DNA of 64,000 nucleotides from Ophiosphaerella korrae (lineage: Eukaryota; Ascomycota; Dothideomycetes; Pleosporales; Phaeosphaeriaceae): the NCBI GenBank assembly GCA_028456385.1, contig JALNQF010000040.1, forward strand, positions 124,001-188,000, written 5' to 3'. Below the pieces are notes generated by a model that was given only the letters and a program-made list of their open reading frames with translations, made no database searches and was not told the DNA's origin. Positions 30,927 to 40,920 of the stretch are shown here, piece by piece (positions within the stretch are counted from its first letter, which is position 1; each line of letters starts with the position of its first letter). The position numbers and the translations under genes were made by a program.

Positions 30927-32628
30927 TTATTTCCTGGAATTGAAATTCATAAAAAGCCCTTCTTGCTTTACGAACCACCTGCTTTGTGATCAACCTTACT
31001 TTTCAATCAAGTCTTGGAACCACGAGATACTCACCAACAGTGTTGTTTAGGTTCTTTGCCTGCGTCCAATAGCTCGACATCGAAGCGCATCAGTAACGAT
31101 GGAACCAATTTTGTTAGCTCAATCCAGCTCAAATCTAAGCCGCAGTCAATATTAAGGGTGTCTAGTTGCGAGGGTGTAGAGGATCATACTGCGACCGATG
31201 CACATTCGTGCCCCAGCTCCGAATGCGAAAAAGAAGCGATCTACAACCCGCCAATCCGTCAATGTTCACTCCTGTTGTAAAAGATTGGAGATTTGAACTC
31301 ACCCAATTGTCCCCGGTCCCCGCCCAGCCATCTCTCTGGCCGAAATTGGTCGCAATCGTCACCAAACACTTCTTTCTGACGATGTATGACCCACGGATTT
31401 GCACCAATGATAGTCTGTGTTTTGTGTTAGTCTGAGGTATCACTAGCACAACAACTAAACATCTGCCACTTACACCGCCAGGTAGAAATACGCCTCCTAG
31501 CTCATATCCGTCTCGAGGGACCACTCTTGGCAAACTCATACCGACTGCAGGATGCATCCGCAAAGCCTCGTATATACATGCCTGTAGATAAGGCATTGCG
31601 AAAGCAACGTCGAAAGGCATATTTTTACCTCGACCTAGGGTAATTCCCTCACGCTCTACAGCCTCCCTAATCTCATCCTGAAGTTTTGCCTTGCATTGCG
31701 GATACTTGCCTAGGTAGTACAAGACAGCCCCGATTGCTATCCCGGTTGTATCCGAGCCAGCGAAAATGTTTGATGAAGCCATTGACAGAACGCTGTTATC
31801 ATTGAACTCTTGGGGCTTCGCTTCCTTCACAGCAATTAGCGATGCAAGGATGTCCTTTCGATCACTGCCTCTACCCTTCCTCGCATCGCACTCCTTCGCT
31901 GCAAATTGTCTTAGACTCCCATTGCGATTGTTGACGCCCAACCAGTTTCCTATGAGCGGCATACACCGATCGTGCAACCAATATAGCCATGGCACCTGTC
32001 CAATCCAACTTGCACTGACCAATGCATCATCAATCGCTTTGAAACTACCATCGTCCTTTCCGGCGCGTACAAATCCAAATGATTTCGAGAATGTGACTTC
32101 GCCAATAACATCGAAGGCGAACAGCTGCGCCCACTTCGCCATGTCGACTGGGCCTGCTTTAGTGACTTCGCCAAGTCGATCGAGTAGTAGGGAAATAGCC
32201 GTATCAACGTAGGGTTCCAATTTCTTCAACTGGTCTAGACTATAGATTGAGCTGATAAGTCGGCGATGCTGTCCGTGGACCCTCTCATCCCTTCCGCCGA
32301 AAAGATCGAACTTCCTATGTCCTTGCCAGACGGAGTACCATTCGCTTTTCTGGAACTTAGTGCCAGCGCCATAGATTGCTTTGATGGCGGTGGGATCGGA
32401 GATGCTGATTTCCTTGGGTCCCGTACGGACTAGCTTGCCGTGTTTTTTGTGCAGAGCAATCATGGTGGTGTGCATATCGCCAGCGATGGAATGGTAAATC
32501 ATCCATAGTCGAGAGAATCTTGCAAGAAGAGGACCTGGAATACCAGAGAGTGGGTCTTGGATGTAGGAATAGGCTATGAAAGCTGCTACGAGCACTGTTG
32601 TGATCGAAAGCAGGTAAGTAGAATCCAT
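30927..32628 (-). CDS. Cytochrome P450, pisatin-demethylase-like, five exons
   Basis: About 489 aa, start MDSTYLLS at 32628 (an upstream in-frame ATG at 32670 is possible). Introns are 31415-31473, 31241-31302, 31135-31189 and 30979-31034. After an N-terminal membrane anchor, GIPGPLLARFSRLW, GPKEISISDPTAIKAIYG and FDLFGGRDERVHGQHRR are typical of the PDA/CYP57-like clade. The I-helix is FAGSDTTGIA, the K-helix YEALRMHPA, then FRPERWLGG and the heme loop FAFGAGARMCIGRN, completed through introns 2 and 3. The last exon gives the usual WWFVKQEG ending. All key residues are present. Unspliced, the frame runs 31162-32670 and would miss the heme cysteine. Pisatin-demethylase-like enzymes oxidise plant phenolics or fungal metabolites; the substrate here is unknown. 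Confidence 0.88.
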
Positions 32629-32670
32629 ATTAGATATTAACTCAGCGCTGCCATATGTTGAATCTTGCAA

Positions 32671-33088
32671 TAAAGAAAATTCCTTTGCCTTCGGGATTTC
32701 AGTTTAGTGATATGTTGCTGTAAACTCGGCCGAGTTCAGTCACGGCCAGTGCACGTCATCGTGAACCCCGCACCATCACTCGGCTCCTAGAAGCGGCAGG
32801 ACAGGGCGCAAGAGTATCATTCAAGAGTCCAGAAAGGGAAAAATTATTGATATCATGTTTAACATTGAAAAAAGTTCAAGTAGAAACAAGCTGCAGCCCT
32901 TAAAATATCAACTCCTTCTGCCCTTCGCATGTGTATGTATTGCGAGTGGCAACGCATGGGATAGAGCTGCAAGATGTAAGATGTCCACAACGCCTGTAAG
33001 CAAAAAACTATCTTATACAACTTAACCTTTCAATCATCGATGGCTGATACAAGTTAGTCATCATGCATAAAATACCGGCCTGCAAAAC
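32671..33088. other. Intergenic: promoter of the P450
   Basis: About 420 bases between two minus-strand genes. Nothing besides the P450 leader and the 3' end region of the next gene is recognised. Confidence 0.35.
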
Positions 33089-34993
33089 TTACTGGACGAG
33101 ACGGGTCGCTCTGACCTTTAGCCGGCGCGGGGTTTTCGTGAATGACACTGGTGACGCAACCTCATACAACTGATCCATCTCATCATGCGCAGCATGCGGA
33201 AGGACAAGTGCTGGAGAAATCCCAGCATCGCCGCGGAACAAAAGGATGAAAGGCACCACCACAAGAGCTAGAGCTGCTAGGTGTCTCAATAGACCAGAAA
33301 GGAACCCCAGCATTGCATAAATGAGTATGGGAAGCAGCATCATCTTCAGCCACAAGTCTGGGTTGTTGCAACCTGCAGATACCTTGAGCTTGACGACAGT
33401 GTTGACAGACAGGTTGACATCCTCCGTCACCGGCTCCGTTGAAGAGGTTCCATTGAGCTCGTCATCATAGACGTGGGTCGATTGAAGGAACTGGTTGTTG
33501 TCATTGCAATCCGTAACAAAGTGTCCTCCATAGCCGCCGCCGCAAGACTGAGAAAGATGGTTCTCATCGTCAACGCTGACAGATATCGAGGCAACTTCCT
33601 CATCTTCCATTTCATTTGCGACCCAAGACTCAACAACGAAATGCGGATATTCGTAGCCGACGCTCTCAACCACAGGTGATAGCGTGACCGGCAGATGGTC
33701 CCTAATTGGGGCGTGCGACGCGACGCTCTGATCTGGCGAGGCAGGTGCGCTTTGCGTAATGAGCGAGGACTCCGTTGTTTGTTGTGAGGATCCAGATCGG
33801 TCGCTGCGCTCGAAGGCATGTTGCGTAGAGTCAGGGACTTCTTCTCCTACAGCGGCCATCCACTTGGCAATCGAAAATTCATCTGGGTACTTTGCTTGTA
33901 TATCGTTGATAAGCACGGCTTCGGAAAACTTGTGGACCACCTTGCGATCCGCAGACGATGAGACATGATCATTGGTGGTGGAGTGCCCAAGTTTGGACTT
34001 TCCTTTTCCTTTTTTCTTGCTCCTTTCCTTGTTTTTACCTTTCCCTTTCCTCTTGGATTTTTCTTTGCCTTTGCCTTTGACTTTTTCTTCTCCCTTTTCT
34101 TCGCCAGAAGATTGATGTTGCTGAACTGGTGATTCAGCTGGAGATGTTTGAGGAGTATAGCCAGTGGCTCTGAACTGTCTGTCGTCGTCGCTATCCGAGG
34201 AAGTTGACGAAGCAGTAGCGGCGAAGCGCTGTGAAGCCAGCTGTAACTCAATGCATGTCTCTCGGTGCTTGAAGCAGAGCCGCTTGAGTTGCTTGGTTCT
34301 AAACCAATCAATATCTTGGATGAGTTTTTCTGGTTTTACTGGTCGGTTCCAGGACTTGTGCTTGATGACTGCAGGCGTCAAGCGTGAGAAGGAAGTTGGG
34401 TCATACAAGAGCTGGCCTCTATCTTGATAGGTTGCGTACAGCCACACTCCCTCTCTGCTTGCAAGGTCTTGGTAGATGATCCGTTCTTGGTGGGCTCTCC
34501 AGTGGGAACCGAAATCCTCTGGGGACTTGTCCTCTGCCGCGGCCCACCACTCCTCGAACACATTCTTCGGCTCTTTTGGCTGCTTGGGTGGATCAAACTT
34601 CTCACGGTTGAAGGGAATGTGTTCCTGTAACTCATCGTCCTCCCTAATTTTGATCATGGTGATGGCCTCCATGAACGTATTCTTGCTTAGCTCAGCGCCG
34701 TCCCAGTGGCGTTTTGCCGCGCTGAAATCATCGTAGGTTTCGAACCATGCCAAGTAGTAATTGCGATATTGTTTACCAGACCATGGATTGTGGCATGGCT
34801 CAACATCAATCACCTGGTACTGGTCGAGCATCTCTGCAAGTATCTCTGTGTAGCACCGGTTGAGGTGATCGCGTGCAAGATACTCGCCATTTCTGGCACG
34901 TGGGCGGCTCGTTTCACCTTCAGCAGGATAGATTTCAACCAGAGCTGCACATGGGCTATTCTCCTGAGGCTTTGTATGATCGATTGAGGCCAT
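33089..34993 (-). CDS. Unknown 634-aa protein with Lys-rich linker and C-terminal membrane segments
   Basis: A long single-exon frame starting MASIDHTKPQ. The N-terminal ~230 residues look folded and rich in Trp/Tyr (YYLAWFETYDDFSAAKRHWDG; WWAAAEDKSPEDFGSHWRAH). The middle (about residues 265-345) is extremely Lys/Gly/Glu-rich with repeated KGKGKEK/KKKGKGK words, resembling a nuclear or RNA-binding linker. An acidic Ser-rich stretch follows. Near residues 548-590 there are two adjacent hydrophobic segments (LLPILIYAMLGFLSGLL and LAALALVVVPFILLF) that probably span a membrane. I do not recognise the family and propose no function. Overlapping antisense ORFs are shadows. Confidence 0.6.
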   Translation of the reverse strand: MASIDHTKPQENSPCAALVEIYPAEGETSRPRARNGEYLARDHLNRCYTEILAEMLDQYQVIDVEPCHNPWSGKQYRNYYLAWFETYDDFSAAKRHWDGAELSKNTFMEAITMIKIREDDELQEHIPFNREKFDPPKQPKEPKNVFEEWWAAAEDKSPEDFGSHWRAHQERIIYQDLASREGVWLYATYQDRGQLLYDPTSFSRLTPAVIKHKSWNRPVKPEKLIQDIDWFRTKQLKRLCFKHRETCIELQLASQRFAATASSTSSDSDDDRQFRATGYTPQTSPAESPVQQHQSSGEEKGEEKVKGKGKEKSKRKGKGKNKERSKKKGKGKSKLGHSTTNDHVSSSADRKVVHKFSEAVLINDIQAKYPDEFSIAKWMAAVGEEVPDSTQHAFERSDRSGSSQQTTESSLITQSAPASPDQSVASHAPIRDHLPVTLSPVVESVGYEYPHFVVESWVANEMEDEEVASISVSVDDENHLSQSCGGGYGGHFVTDCNDNNQFLQSTHVYDDELNGTSSTEPVTEDVNLSVNTVVKLKVSAGCNNPDLWLKMMLLPILIYAMLGFLSGLLRHLAALALVVVPFILLFRGDAGISPALVLPHAAHDEMDQLYEVASPVSFTKTPRRLKVRATRLVQ

Positions 34994-35402
34994 GATGAGA
35001 GTTGTGTAGTAATTTGCGTGCTTGTGTGTGATGTGTCTGTGTCTGGCGCGTTTGAGTGTGGCGCGTCTTTATGTGTGCTGTTTGGGCGTGGGTGTATGAT
35101 GTGTGGTGTGACTGTGTTTACACTTTCGAGTGCGCGGTATTGCGGACAGCAATGGACCGGTCGTGATCGAGGCGGATTTTGTAAAGAGTTGAAAGTCACA
35201 CTGGTAGATGTGAAACGAGATAATCAAAGTTGGGGTAGTTGAGGTAGTTGATCAGTTGGAGGTTCGCGGGCGGGACAGCAGGGCGATATATATACCTAGC
35301 GGGGGTGCTTGATTCACCTACGCGGGTGACGGATCGGCTTTCCCTCTGACAACAAATGAATCAGGTAACTTCTTTGATTTGCCAGGCTAATGAAACTTAT
35401 AC
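34994..35402. other. Intergenic: promoter of the 634-aa protein gene
   Basis: About 410 bases with a GTGT-rich stretch at 35015-35125 (repeated GTGTG/TGTGT words) just upstream of the start. Confidence 0.4.
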
Positions 35403-36833
35403 CTAGAGTCTCCGGGCAACCCAGGCTTGTGCTAGGTATGCGTTCTTCGTCAACGCCTTGCCATTGAAGCCATACTCTGCCTCTTTACTCCTAATCTTCT
35501 TGCCCTTGAACGTCAAATCTCCGCACTCGTCCCCAATATCTTCAAACTCGAACCCCATCTCTTCCACCACGGCTACGATCTCGTCCAAACTCAATTGTAC
35601 AAATGGTGCAGTACCATAAAGTAATGGGCCGAAGTTTAGCCACTTGCCACCAGGTTTGAGGAGGAAGTGAATCGTATCAAAGTAAGATATGAGGTTGCGA
35701 GCGGTGTCGATGAAGAAGTGGGTGACAATGATATCGTAATGACCACCCTGATCGTTGAAAACGGTGTTGAAGTCGCCCTCGACCAGGAGAACTGAAGGGT
35801 TTGGGGAGCTGTTAGGCACGATAACTTTGCGAAGAATGTCAGCCGTTGTTGCATGATGCGATAGTCCATCAATGAATGGGTAAATTGAGAAAGGGTTCAG
35901 CATGGTATGATTCTCGAGGAACCGGTATCCCACGTTCATGTACATAGACCGCTCATTGACGGTAACCTCGAAGTCTGTATTGATGTTAATACCTTGGGGA
36001 ATAAAAGTAGTGTGCATACTACCTCGGAGGCTAGCGACTTCATGCCCAAGGCGCCCAAGCCCAGAGCCTGGCAGGAGAGTCTTTAGCGGCCCCGTGTCCT
36101 TGGACTTAGCCTTGGTTTTTGAAAGCGTGCTCAATATGCATGGAAAGGCATCGTTGCGTTCTTTTAACCCTTCCTCAGCCCAGTCACGGATAAAATGCTT
36201 GATAGTCTGGCTCGTGCTGTGCCTGTCGGCTTGACGCGCATCTTTTTCAGCCTCCTTGATATGCCTGTCTAGCTCCTGCTGTTCAACGCCATAAAATTGC
36301 ATAGCGTTGGCAAGGATACTTTTGCAAACCATCAAATTCTCGTATATCAGTTCTTCGATATCATGTAGCTTCTGATTATATTTCACCACTTTTTCTAGGG
36401 TCTGCCAGTGTCAGAGGAAAACAAGGATTGGTGTTGGTGCGCCTACTTTTTTCTGCTGTTTCCCTATATTTTTGTACAACCCTCTCCACCTGTCTAACTC
36501 TGCCATATTCCGCTCCCGATACTTTTGCAGGCCGAAAAGGGTTTCCAAAAGACGATAGCGTGGGTGAGTGGTTCCCCATTTGCCGTACTTTCGGTCCATT
36601 CTTATCATCAGTTGGGCCTTCTCTTGTTCATGCCTTGGAGAAGGTTTTACGCCGCCTGAGTTCATGGCACCCATCTGCAACGGGTCCCGTGCAGCATGAT
36701 ATCCATCTCCGTATAACGGCTCGATGGTCTGAGCAACGTTGCCGCCCGTTGATAAACTGGTTGGGGTGTTGTCGAGAGCACTGGACGTGCCTAGACCCAC
36801 AAGGAGCAGCGTGAGTGGCAGTCCCAGTCTCAT
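35403..36833 (-). CDS. N2227/carnosine N-methyltransferase-like protein with a signal peptide
   Basis: Three exons, introns 36402-36446 and 35975-36022. Start chosen at 36833 because MRLGLPLTLLLVGLGTSSAL is a strong signal peptide. Domain blocks of the SAM-dependent N2227 family follow: LLPGSGLGRLGHEVASL (SAM site), then, after removing intron 2, RDFEVTVNERSMYMNVGYRF (NExS motif), LNPFSIYPFIDGLSHH, DIIVTHFFIDTARNLISYFD and LLKPGGKWLNFGPLLYG. Homologues methylate carnosine or similar dipeptides in the cytosol. A secretory signal on this fold is unusual. Intron 2 is 48 nt, lacks a stop and keeps frame, so unspliced RNA would insert 16 residues at the SAM site. The protein is about 450 aa. Confidence 0.85.
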
Positions 36834-37705
36834 GTCGATCAAAGTTGGCACTGCACAGCTGGTTCGCCGCTGTGGTAAACCTAGATACAAATCTACCAGA
36901 TAAATTTAGGTTGTGCGATTGAGCACCATGATGTCTGCCAAGCACATGCCAACAGTCGCTTTTGGGGCTTTGTGCCCGAACTGTCGTTTGATGATCATCT
37001 ATTCTATAGAATTATATTGTTAATGTGGTGTGATAACTGCGTAGGTATGCTGCGGAATTACGCCCCGCTTGTTATCCCATGGCGCTGAAATATGTGGAAA
37101 CTTAATGGAAGACTGATTCAGGTATCAACTACCTCAACCAGAGAAGATCATCTTCAACCGCGATGTCATCGACCAGATTGTGGGTTACTTGTTGGGTGGG
37201 AAACTTGATAGTGTTCAAGCTAATGGGTGCCAATGGCGAACCCCGCCTGTGCCACGTTCAGCTGAAACAGCAAGGCGGCAGTAGCGTACCTTTGCACCAC
37301 GCGGTCATGCCCAGGTATCTTTTAGTTCTGGCCCGCTCTCGTCGATGTCTTTCACATGCTACGTCCTAGGATTTTTGTATCACTCAAACGATTAACAGGG
37401 GGTATAATGAGTTTGGAAAGATCCTGGGGGCATTCAACGCAGTGGGATAGTGCAAAACCAAGCGCTGATGTGGTGGAACTTAAAATGCCTACCGATCATG
37501 CTTGCTATCTAAGCGTCATTAGTGCAGAGCATGTTTCGGGGCGGAATTACGCCAGCGCCTAAACAATAGCCCGTGGCTTTGGCTTCGAGCCGAGTTCCGA
37601 GAAAGCGCTACTGATACACAAAAGTGAGTAGAATATACCCAGTTTTGCGTGTATTAAAATAATGGTCTAGTTACATCATTTTCATTACGTCATACAAATA
37701 TTGCT
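36834..37705. other. Intergenic, nothing supported
   Basis: About 870 bases. It holds the 5' region of the methyltransferase gene and the 3' region of the 7TM gene. Two 68-codon ORFs (37163-37562) are not conserved. Confidence 0.35.
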
Positions 37706-38620
37706 CTAGCCCAAGGAGTCCACATTATCCATCTTCTTAAACCCGCTAGGACTAGCAGCGCTGACACTCATCCGCGCTGTTTTCGTTCCAGTCCATGTCG
37801 ATAACGCAAGGGTATTGCTTCCAAACGATCTTCGATTGCTGAACAAGTCTTTGTGTCTCACCATTGCGACTAAGCGGTTGAGGACAGAGAATTCGATTTT
37901 AAGCTTGACGCTGTATACTGCCGTTTTATATGTCGTCTGGATTTCGTAATGTCCGGAAAATTGTACTGCAAGGAGTGTGATGTCGAAAATCAGGACAACA
38001 ATATTGACAAAAATGAGGTGTCTGAGCAGTTTTTGTAGAGGATCCTGACGTTCGTTGTCGCTGCTACTCAGAAGACGCACCGTTTGGTAGATGTAGATGG
38101 CCGAGATGATAGTCTCCTGGACCGATATTATTACCAACTGGACTTTGTCGTATATTAAAAATGCCGGTAGGAATCGAGCTGAGTACTTGGAGTTGGCACC
38201 CATGGCCAGGGTGAAGAGTGGAACGCCGAGAGCAATGCCATTGAAAATGATCATGTACAATACCCAGCGTATCTGAGATTTGTTCCGAACAACGAGATGT
38301 AGTCGCGAGTACAGCACGACTGACTGTCCAATCACCATGCATGCCCAGCCTACGCCGACGATAGCGCTCGACAGCAAATCCAAGTTGGTAACTTGGAAGA
38401 ACTTGAGGATGAATCCGACACCGTGTGGAGCGATACCCCAAGTCGCGACGATGAAACTCCAAAAGTATAACCCATTTCGTTGTTTGAAGACGGCAAATAT
38501 CAGGAACGTGATTTCCACGACGTTGTACAACGCGATAGCCAGGAATGCCGACATCGTCATCAGGATTGGAAGGCCAACATTCACACCACCGACAATGCCC
38601 ACATCCTTCTCACTCGCCAT
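37706..38620 (-). CDS. Seven-transmembrane fungal protein (DUF7703-like)
   Basis: 304 aa, single exon, start MASEKDVGIVGG. Seven hydrophobic helices, beginning GLPILMTMSAFLAIALYNVVE, then YFWSFIVATWGIAPHGVGF, CMVIGQSVVLYSRLHLVV, WVLYMIIFNGIALGVPLF and LIFVNIVVLIFDITLLAV. The helix 3 segment with SVVLYSRLHLV and the LNRLVAMV motif before a Ser-rich cytosolic tail are typical of an uncharacterised ascomycete 7TM family. No ligand or G-protein signature could be seen. Function unknown. Its neighbours, an N2227 methyltransferase and a P450, do not define a pathway. Confidence 0.7.
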   Translation of the reverse strand: MASEKDVGIVGGVNVGLPILMTMSAFLAIALYNVVEITFLIFAVFKQRNGLYFWSFIVATWGIAPHGVGFILKFFQVTNLDLLSSAIVGVGWACMVIGQSVVLYSRLHLVVRNKSQIRWVLYMIIFNGIALGVPLFTLAMGANSKYSARFLPAFLIYDKVQLVIISVQETIISAIYIYQTVRLLSSSDNERQDPLQKLLRHLIFVNIVVLIFDITLLAVQFSGHYEIQTTYKTAVYSVKLKIEFSVLNRLVAMVRHKDLFSNRRSFGSNTLALSTWTGTKTARMSVSAASPSGFKKMDNVDSLG

Positions 38621-39912
38621 TGTTGGATGCGATAACTAGGTGGAAGTGCGAACTTGTTGGGCTAGGAAATGATTTCGTGGAAGGTGGCCGCTACCTCGAT
38701 GATATGATGCAACTCGAAGAACTCGTTGTATCCAAGATCAACTGAAGGTGTAGTATCTGGTTGAGCAGACTAAAATCTGCCACGGAGTCGGGCCGGGGAG
38801 CATGGGAATTGATTTTGTATTTGGACTGCCATGCGATCAAAAGGAATTCTAGCAAAGCTACCCAGCTCTGATGGCGGAGGGGATTCGCGGCGCATATGCA
38901 TCTGGTGCCTTTGAGCACAGTCACCTATCTATATGCGACGCTTCGAGGGCTCCAAGGGGTGTGCCTGTTCTTGGACACCTAAACCGATCCGGTCGTGATT
39001 GGCCAGTATGCGGGACCTACCGACGTGCACACCTTGGCTACGGAGATTAGTAGCGTGTGCACCTGCACGAGCGCGCGACAGGCTCGGCTTCCGATTTGTC
39101 GGCTGCAGGGCCTATCACTCCAGTAGGGTAATGCGAATACTTTTAAAGTTCTGTCGCATCCACTGCCTGATATGCGCCACGCATTGCATTGACAGGCTAG
39201 CTGATGGTTCACCCATAGTTGATGACGGTTAGTATGTGAGGGAGTCGCGTTAGTGCCCTTCCATTTACATCTTTGCGCGAAGTGCAGAAGCTGAGATTGG
39301 CGAGCTGGGGAGCTGGGGATCTGGGTATCTAGCTTATTACAAGGATACAATGCGAGGGTGCATGCTAGTATACCATATATGGCATTGATACCATGCCATT
39401 CCTGAATCATGGGGTTCCTCACCAATCGGCAGAGGACGCGGAATGGAGGGCCAGCTGCACAACATGTGGAATGACAGGTTGCAGGCATGTTAACCTGTTA
39501 ACCTGTCAAAAACACTCTAGAACTCGAACCACGCTGGGCCGTGTCGAGTCATGTTTATCCCGAACAACCCTGCCGCAAAGCCGTTTTCACCTACAAGTTT
39601 CGTGTGAGTTAGGCTTTCAGAAAGGTTACCTCAAGATTGAGATGATGCCTGATGTTGTTCAGAATAGAGTTGGATCAGCCTTGATACCCAAAATTCACAA
39701 TTTCATGGTACACGCATTGGATACGTCAATTATCCAAGCGTCAGACACAGTGAGTTGCGTAAACGTAAATGATACGTGCTTTGCGACATGCGTGCGTGTA
39801 TCTACAGGTGGCGGAAGGCGGCAGGTGGCGCAAATAAGGCCCTAAAATTAGTCTGTTATGGGCCAGTTCCTGTCGCATGCCCAGGTGTTGACTCGTACTC
39901 GCATTCACATGT

Positions 39913-40163
39913 ACAAGGGTGGTGCACGAATTCTTGAGCATGGCTCGTGCGCATAGAATTCAATCGGATCTTACGTATATTGTAATTTACATCCAACTTG
40001 CATCAACTCAGTATCGTGTATGGGGCCATTTGGGTATACATGCCTAGCTATCCTGGGGTACTGAATTGTATATAGGATTCTATTGGAGTAAAGAATCGTC
40101 GATAAGTTTTTATGGCCCATGCGCTGCACGAGTCATGCTCAAGAATTCGTGAACCACCCTTGT
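39913..40163. repeat. Imperfect inverted repeat pair, about 43 bp arms
   Basis: Left arm 39913-39954 begins ACAAGGGTGGTGCACGAATT; right arm 40119-40163 is its inverse with two substitutions and a 3-nt indel. The arms are separated by 164 bp of AT-rich DNA. It could form a hairpin or be a small non-autonomous element. No target duplication was found. Confidence 0.65.
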
Positions 40164-40473
40164 GCTAGGGCAGCCACGAGCGCGGCACGTCAATAACTTC
40201 CGAATGTTTTCAATCGCTTGATCATACCTGTCTCGGTATCCCGTCTTGCCTAATTTATTGACAGAAATCCTTGGATGGAAACATGTAATAAGCATGTTAT
40301 GTTGGAATTTGGCCCGGCTCCAGAAATAATCAAGTGAAGCAATTTGCAGATTCATTCATAGTGTGTTGCATCTGAATCTTATTTGATATTTTTATCGTAA
40401 TCCAAATGACCAGGATATCATTTCCGCTTGTATTTTCCACGGACAGTTAGCGACATTTGTGTATTTCTAGGCC

Positions 40474-40502
40474 CAAGATTCGACTGAAGTCTTCGCTGTA
40501 GG
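40474..40502 (+). repeat. Dispersed 29-bp direct repeat, copy 1
   Basis: CAAGATTCGACTGAAGTCTT followed by CGCTGTAGG. It matches 44688-44716 at 28 of 29 positions. Confidence 0.7.
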
Positions 40503-40920
40503 ATGCATCGCGAAATTCGCGCGCACCCCCTAAATTCCCGTGAGTCCCTATGCTAACACAACGCGCCGCGACGCTGTTGTATAGAGCAATTTTTTCTAGA
40601 AGGATGTAACATAGGAACTAGAGTTGTGTTATGTAGGGCCTGTGAGCAGGGCCCATACCTAGAAGTGCCAGCGGAGAAAGCGAGGCAAGCAACAGCTGCT
40701 GTTCACATCTATCAATTTCGGTAGGTAGACGCGCCTACATTAGTAATATGGTATTTCTTTAGCTAATATCTTTAGATGCATGGGGTATTCACCTGGGTTT
40801 GTTTCAGGTTGTTACAAATAGCCAATTCGAAGCAGCTAGCAGTCTTGGAATATCAAGCTATCCGTGGAAAATGAGGCTTACCAATGACCCTCAAAGCGAC
40901 TTTGCCCTACCAATTCAGCT

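Larger units (their letters stand above)
38621..40920. other. Gene-free 2.3 kb with short repeats
   Basis: No convincing gene. Contains an inverted repeat (39913-39954 against 40119-40163) and one copy of a dispersed 29-bp repeat (40474-40502). ORFs such as 39393-39845 and 38979-39488 overlap on opposite strands and carry no conserved motif. Confidence 0.45.

Noticed and set aside
31162..31480. Unspliced C-terminus of the P450
   Set aside because: Reading through gives no heme-binding cysteine; splicing at 31415-31473, 31241-31302, 31135-31189 and 30979-31034 restores all motifs.
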